A program made the translations under genes and the position numbers. Positions 58,650-64,000 of a DNA stretch of 64,000 bases are shown in pieces. This DNA is from Nageia nagi (lineage: Eukaryota; Pinophyta). The DNA is taken from assembly GCA_050084985.1 (NCBI GenBank), contig JBITNC010000002.1:39494001-39558000 (forward strand), given 5' to 3'. The stretch's first letter is position 1. Every line of letters begins with the position of its first letter. The notes under the pieces are model-generated. The model saw nothing but the letters and a program-made list of their open reading frames with translations, was not told the origin of the DNA and did not search any database.

Positions 58650-59800
58650 ACATAAGTCTTTTAACATCCTTTTAGACTCAATGATTTGTACAACATATCA
58701 AAGTTTGTTCAAAAGTAAAAATATACTGATTAAGCATTTAAATGATTGTCTCTCACATAATTAAGTTGTATAATAAAATCACCAAGCTTGTCTTGGTTAT
58801 CTTGGTTTTAAAATTTGTGGATCAAGTTGAAGTTACATATATCTTTATATATTTGTCTAATGTTTATGTATAGTGGGAAAATAAAAAGAAAATGAGTCTC
58901 ATTCTCTAAACCATTTAGATTACAATACTTGTAAATTCTTTTATCCAAAGATATTTTAGGTGTTGTCCATCTACCATTTCACTATGTAAATCATGTGAAT
59001 TAGTTCTTAATTTTGTGATTGCAAGTTTCTTTTTAAACCTAATAGCCTTATGTGGGTAGGTGGGAGGTTCATGTTTTGGATTAATGATATTTTTATAGTA
59101 AACTAGTTTTTTTTATCTTTAATGTTATCATCATTACAAAAAATATTTATTTATTTTATTTGCAATTTTAAATTTTAATTATCACTATCAAAAGGGGTTA
59201 TGTTATTGTGTATCTCCCAAAACTCAAGCCACTTATTAATGTCTTTTAGACAACCTCTTTTAAAATGTTGATGAGTTGGACAATTGTATTTGGTAACTAT
59301 AGGCAATCTATGGGGATTTAACTTTGTTATTTTATAATTGTATAATATATACCATTTTTAAAGCTTCATCATCAATAAGGTGTAAGCCAAATTATATGGG
59401 GAAGATACGATAAGGTTTTTTATTTTTTATTTTGGGTTATGAAGAATAAATTGTTTTCTAATTTTCTCATTTTTCAAGATATGTTTCTATGCAAACTTCA
59501 CAATCATAGAGTATTACTGGAATTACAAGGCAAGAGAAAAGAGTTTTATTTTTATCCTAATTCCAAAGTGCTATATTTTTACATTTATTTTTCAATCCAT
59601 AAAAAGGCTTTCCATCGCTCAAAGATTCTTTTTTCAACTCTTAAACTCTAGTTTAGCTTATTATTTATGTTAATACCTAAGTATTTGTAAGATTGAACCA
59701 TATCTAAGTGTTGTTGTCAAGGAGGATAATGGGGTGATTCATTTCTTTAGATTTAATTATCATACTTTTATTTTTATCTATATTAAATGTTAAAAAAAAA
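58650..59800 (-). mobile_element. Jockey/RTE-like LINE fragment, minus strand
   Basis: Minus-strand reading from 59795: FNIDKNKSMIIKSKEMNHPI ('vN..KTK.M.F'), SYKYLGININNKLN (59690), KNKCKNIALW (59600), LVIPVILYDCEVCIET near 59530 (the 'PvllYGcEvW' motif). Then LPTYPHKAIRFKKKLAITKL, RTNSHDLHSEMVDG near 59000 and RICKYCNLNGLENETHFLF near 58930, the C-terminal 'R.C.yC....iE.E.HFl' zinc-binding region. Bases 58650-59130 match 57055-57530 in reverse orientation almost throughout. Stops are scattered. It is the same family as the plus-strand fragment. Confidence 0.8.
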
Positions 59801-62800
59801 TATTACAAAATATTTAAATTAACCCAACAAATGTTTCATAAATGTGTCGATTAATCATCTCAAAAATCTTCATTTCAGTGGCTTCTAACTAAGATGGGTT
59901 TCATAAATATACCAACAATTTCAAACATCTTAAAAACCATAATGTCTTCTACCCAACACTTATCATAAATAAGTTGATTAACTATCACAAACAACCAATG
60001 ACCCAAAACACTTATGTTTGTGACAAAAATTACATAAAATTTAAAATGTAAATTGATGGGAGTTTTTAAGCCTATTTCTACCTTAATGGTGGTGTAGATT
60101 CCTGCAAGAGATCAAAGCAAATCTCCAAAACTCGATTTACACAACAAGAAAATCGATGTAAGAATAAAATTTCACAAGAATTTTTTTATTCTTCTGTATC
60201 TACTACCCTTTTCAGGTTTGTTACAATAGATAATATAGAAAGAAGGAAACTCTCACTCAAAAAATAATGAACAGTTTGAAAATAAGATATTACTAAAAAT
60301 AGAAAGTTCCTTGGATTCTAGCCAAATTGACATACAAACACAGTTAACATGGACTAAGGTGCTTCCCAATTTATTCTCCTAAACAAATTCTACAACAACA
60401 GATATTGAAGTCTACTTATTGGAAATCTTGAAAACTGACATTAAAAGCTAATTTTGGGACACTAAATGATGGATTTAGGTCGATCAGAAAATTTTCTATT
60501 TGGAGGCATCCCTCCCATTGGAGGTGGCAACCGAATGATGAAAACTCATATCTAGCTCTCCTCAAAATTTCAAGACGATCCGACAGTCGAATTAAAAGTT
60601 ATGATTGTTTGAAGGTGCATCAAATGTAGAACACACAAAGAGGAAACATACCAATGCTGTATACCAATCCCTAAATATAATTTTAAACAAAGTAACCTTC
60701 CAAGGAAACAAAAAAAAATGACATGAACATGAAATGCTTCACTTATAAATTTCTTTACAAATGGGTTTTTTCTAAATTAGTGTTGACTTTGAAAAAATCA
60801 TTAATTGATTTCAAAATGAATAATCAAGAATTTTGGTTTATATTTCAGCAATAGGCAATTAAATCATCATTAAAAAAGTGTACAAACTTAAGCAAACCAA
60901 CTTTATAATCAATAGTGCCATAGCAATTATATTCTTTGAAGCTTCCTTTCTCTAATACTAACTTGATCAGTTGATGCAACATATTCATAACCATCTTAAA
61001 TATGTTTGTATAATGAAAAACAATTGACCACCACTCTTATTACAACCAAATCCTCCAAGCTCTTATTACTTTCATGCTTAGACATATCAGACTAGACCGT
61101 CTTTACTCCTTGCCAACACGAAGTCCTTCATCCTACATGCATCGTCGACCAACATAACTCAATCTCAACATCACTCCAAACAGACAAAACTTTTGCCAAA
61201 ACTTCGGTTAAGATCTCCAATGTAGAACAATAATTTTTCATTCTCCATGAAATGGCGATGACTAACACTATTATTATATGCCATAGATTGTTGTAGTGCT
61301 AATAGTTGACTGCCACTAGCATCAAGCCAACTAGAAGCATTGAATTGGAGAGGAGAAACTTTGGCCACACAAAGTCATAATAGTTAACTACAATATCCAT
61401 GTTTTTTCCCTTGGTGCAAAGGATTTTTCTGTTAGACTCTTTTGATAGGAAATAATAAAGCTATGGATTTTAATTCTTGCCCTTCCTTCGCAAAGTGCAC
61501 ATGAACCAAGTGCAATCAGATTCCATCATAGTCAACACATTCATGTCTTTTAACAACAAAAAAATTGGACAAACCCTACAAATACCTAAACTACAAAGAA
61601 AACTATTGATTTTTTATACTTTATTCAGAACATTTGAAATTCACATTGTATTATTATAACATATAGGTAAATAGATGACGAGTATAGATAGGAGATTGTT
61701 AACCTCTGAATTTACAAATTGGTATAGAGATTAAGTGAATAGTTCATTTCAATTCATTATTAAGTCATTTCTGAATATGTTCATAGACTGAAGATTACAT
61801 AGTCGTAAGCTAGCTTGTTAGTTTTGCATTATTGACTTATTTGTGTGTAAGCATCGACTTACTATCAGAATATTTGTTGCTTTGTCATTTATGTAGGTGC
61901 AATGAACTTTTTAATATTTCAAATTACAATCCTCCATTGTTGAATGATTTCCGATGAGATTCAGTAGCAAAAGAAACACATACAAAGCCGGTGACCAATA
62001 TTTTCAAATGGATTAAGCTAGAAACTAAATAAAAACAAACCAACAGTAAAGCGCCTAAGAGAATGCTAGAGTTTTTGGTGCATACAAGAGTAATTGCAAC
62101 GAAACTCTCTTTGTTATTTCAATTTCGTTGGTCCTGAATGCAAAGCTAACATTCGATTGATAAACTATTTTCCATGCTTGTATTTTTCAAGAAGAAATTC
62201 AAAATCTCCATAATGAAAGGGGTGAGATTCAAGAGTCTCAATGAATCCATCATAACATAAAGTCTATTATCAAGAGCAAATTGAAGATTAAGTGTACTAA
62301 GTATCCAACATAATGACACTCATGCTATGGCATGCAAACATGGGGAACCATATTACCTGAATGATTGAATGCAAATATAATAGCTATACTTACCAGTAAG
62401 AACTCCATGGATTCATTCACAATAGCCCCCTAAAATCATGATAAATGGTTTCAATCACAACAACCCCCTAAAACTAATGTCATACCATCCGATGAATTGA
62501 AATTGAATGAAATGATATGTAATGCTATGCCATGTTATGATTATAGTTATATATCTATATACATCATCCATAATCAAATATAATAGTAATATTTACATAC
62601 TATTATATCTTCATTATATATTCTAATGAATAAAATGAAATTCACAAGTCAATTTATAATCAAATACAATAGTAAAACATAGAAGGCATTTTGTCAAACA
62701 ATTCATAGGAAACTTAAAAACGTAGCTAAATAAAATAGTCCCACAAAAAAGCAAACTGCTCTTTCTCAAAGCATTAACTTACTAAACAATTTATGGGTTT

Positions 62801-64000
62801 TATTGTACATGATGTCTTCTCACAACCCTCAAAGTTTCAGAACAATCCAAGTTTGTATGAGGGAGTTATGCCCAAAATACAAACAATATATTTTTAGAAA
62901 ATTATCAAGAAAAGCTACAATTTTGGAAAAGATTTTTTTAACATCAAATGGGGGAAAAAAAAGTTCAACACTTCTAATATTTCCTCATGAATGAAATGAT
63001 AACATGTTTCAAAATTTATTTTTCAAATTTGACCATTATGAAATTACCCAAATCAAATCAAATGATATCTCTATGATTTGAACAGTGAAACTCATGTTCT
63101 TGAAAAGGAATCACATCCACATCATGGTTCCTCATAATTTCTTGTAATTCAACCCATTATACTATGATAATGATATGATATAGTACGTAAAACTTAAATA
63201 AATCATTTTACCCTCATTAAATGACATTAACTAGTGATGGAATCACCTTACAACATACAACCAAAAAAATTGATCCTCCAAGATTCCCACTTTGAAAGTT
63301 TCTCCATAATTTGATAAAGGTAGGGTTTTAATAACTATGAGGGTTTCTCTACAAATATTCCAAGTGCTTTACAACCAAAACTCCTCTACAACCAGAAGTA
63401 TGGCATTTTTCATATTTTTTCTCCTTTTAACAATGACAACCATCATTTTGATAGATCTTTATGCTAAAACGAAAAGAGGGAGGGTTTCTATCATGGTAGC
63501 CATGATTGCATTTCATATCTTTACCTTTTTTCTTTCTTTCTTCCCATGTGGTTTCAGAATGGGAGTGTTAGGTACATTTATTTTTTCTTTTTTCTTAATC
63601 TCAACCTTAGATTCAATTTTTCCCTAGATCCAACAACTGTGGTAATTTCCAAGCAAATAAGGAATCTTCACCATTTTCCATGTGAGTGGCATATCCAAAA
63701 TGTTTTGTTATCCTTGCTAGGGTAAATATTTTCATATTTTAGAGTTTAAATATATTTCCATGGCCTTGAATGGTTTTTCCTTCAAAAGGAATATTTGTAC
63801 TATATTGTTTACCACATGCAATAAATAAGCTATGTTACTCATAAAATCAACAAAACTTTTAAATAAGTAAACCATATCTTTATTTTTCGGAATAAAATAT
63901 GGCAATGAATCTATAGTGCTAAGATAAATATGTTTATCAATGCAATTCATCATGTAAGATATGAGGTGGTTATGAATAATCCCAAGTAAATTTAATATAC
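59801..64000. other. AT-rich DNA, no firmly supported gene
   Basis: Only short frames are present. A minus-strand frame at 61171-61368 (MAKVSPLQFNASSWLDASGS) has balanced composition, and adjacent frames give readable text such as LVHVHFAKEGQELKSIALLF near 61440-61500. It may be a decayed exon, but the family is not recognised. The plus frame at 63337-63627 is Phe/Ile-rich by base composition. Confidence 0.4.
61171..61368 (-). pseudogene. Possible decayed exon, unidentified
   Basis: A 65-codon frame starting MAKVSPLQFNASSWLDASGS and continuing QLLALQQSMAYNNSVSHRHF, with a balanced amino-acid mix that stands out from the Phe/Asn/Lys/Ile-rich frames around it. Upstream on the minus strand (61380-61520) other frames contain similar protein-like runs, implying frameshifts. 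I see no known domain. It could equally be chance. Confidence 0.25.

Noticed and set aside
63337-63627. 96-codon plus-strand frame rich in Phe, Ile and Leu
   Set aside because: The composition follows from T-rich DNA. There is no gene context, and apparent membrane segments are expected by chance here.

Overview
This window looks like AT-rich intergenic DNA of a large seed-plant genome. A conifer or other gymnosperm is plausible but cannot be proved from the sequence. It has one recognisable host gene with short GT-AG introns, surrounded by old, stop-ridden retrotransposons (non-LTR LINEs, Ty1-copia and Ty3-gypsy), SINE-like pieces and many short tandem duplications. There is no sign of prokaryotic genes, CRISPR arrays or operons.

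Layout. 1-1039: unassigned DNA with one acidic hypothetical ORF on the minus strand. 1040-6753: nearly full-length but dead L1-type LINE. 7725-16900 and 18565-20800: two diverged copies of one host segment in direct orientation. Copy 1 carries a Ty1-copia element (11590-16252) and a further ~2.7-kb insertion (8382-11072). Copy 2 lacks both but carries a SINE-like insertion, so each copy shows the empty site for the other's insertions. Both copies hold the decayed remains of the same unidentified coding exon. 21604-24092: a ten-exon gene for a serine carboxypeptidase of family S28 (lysosomal Pro-Xaa carboxypeptidase type). Its catalytic motifs are intact, but two single-base frameshifts make it a recent pseudogene or point to errors in the sequence. 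24093-29700: AT-rich DNA with several tandem duplications. 29800-31200: Ty3-gypsy gag remnant. 31504-32256: a GC-rich 753-bp retroposed element on the minus strand with a poly(A) tail and a perfect 18-bp target-site duplication. 33517-39987: second, older Ty1-copia element with ~1.1-kb LTRs. 43575-48725: Ty3-gypsy pol remnant of the Tat-like type with a second RNase H, split by a ~1.8-kb hairpin-rich non-coding insertion between RNase H and integrase. 52240-52760, 55327-57530 and 58650-59800: pieces of a different, jockey/RTE-like LINE; the last two lie in opposite orientation. 59800-64000: nothing firmly identifiable.

Apart from the S28 peptidase, the genes do not act together. The window is a record of layered insertions. 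Its most useful property is that duplicated segments and target-site duplications allow several insertions to be proved and ordered from the sequence alone. All translations, splice sites and repeat boundaries were worked out by eye; no database search or alignment program was used.
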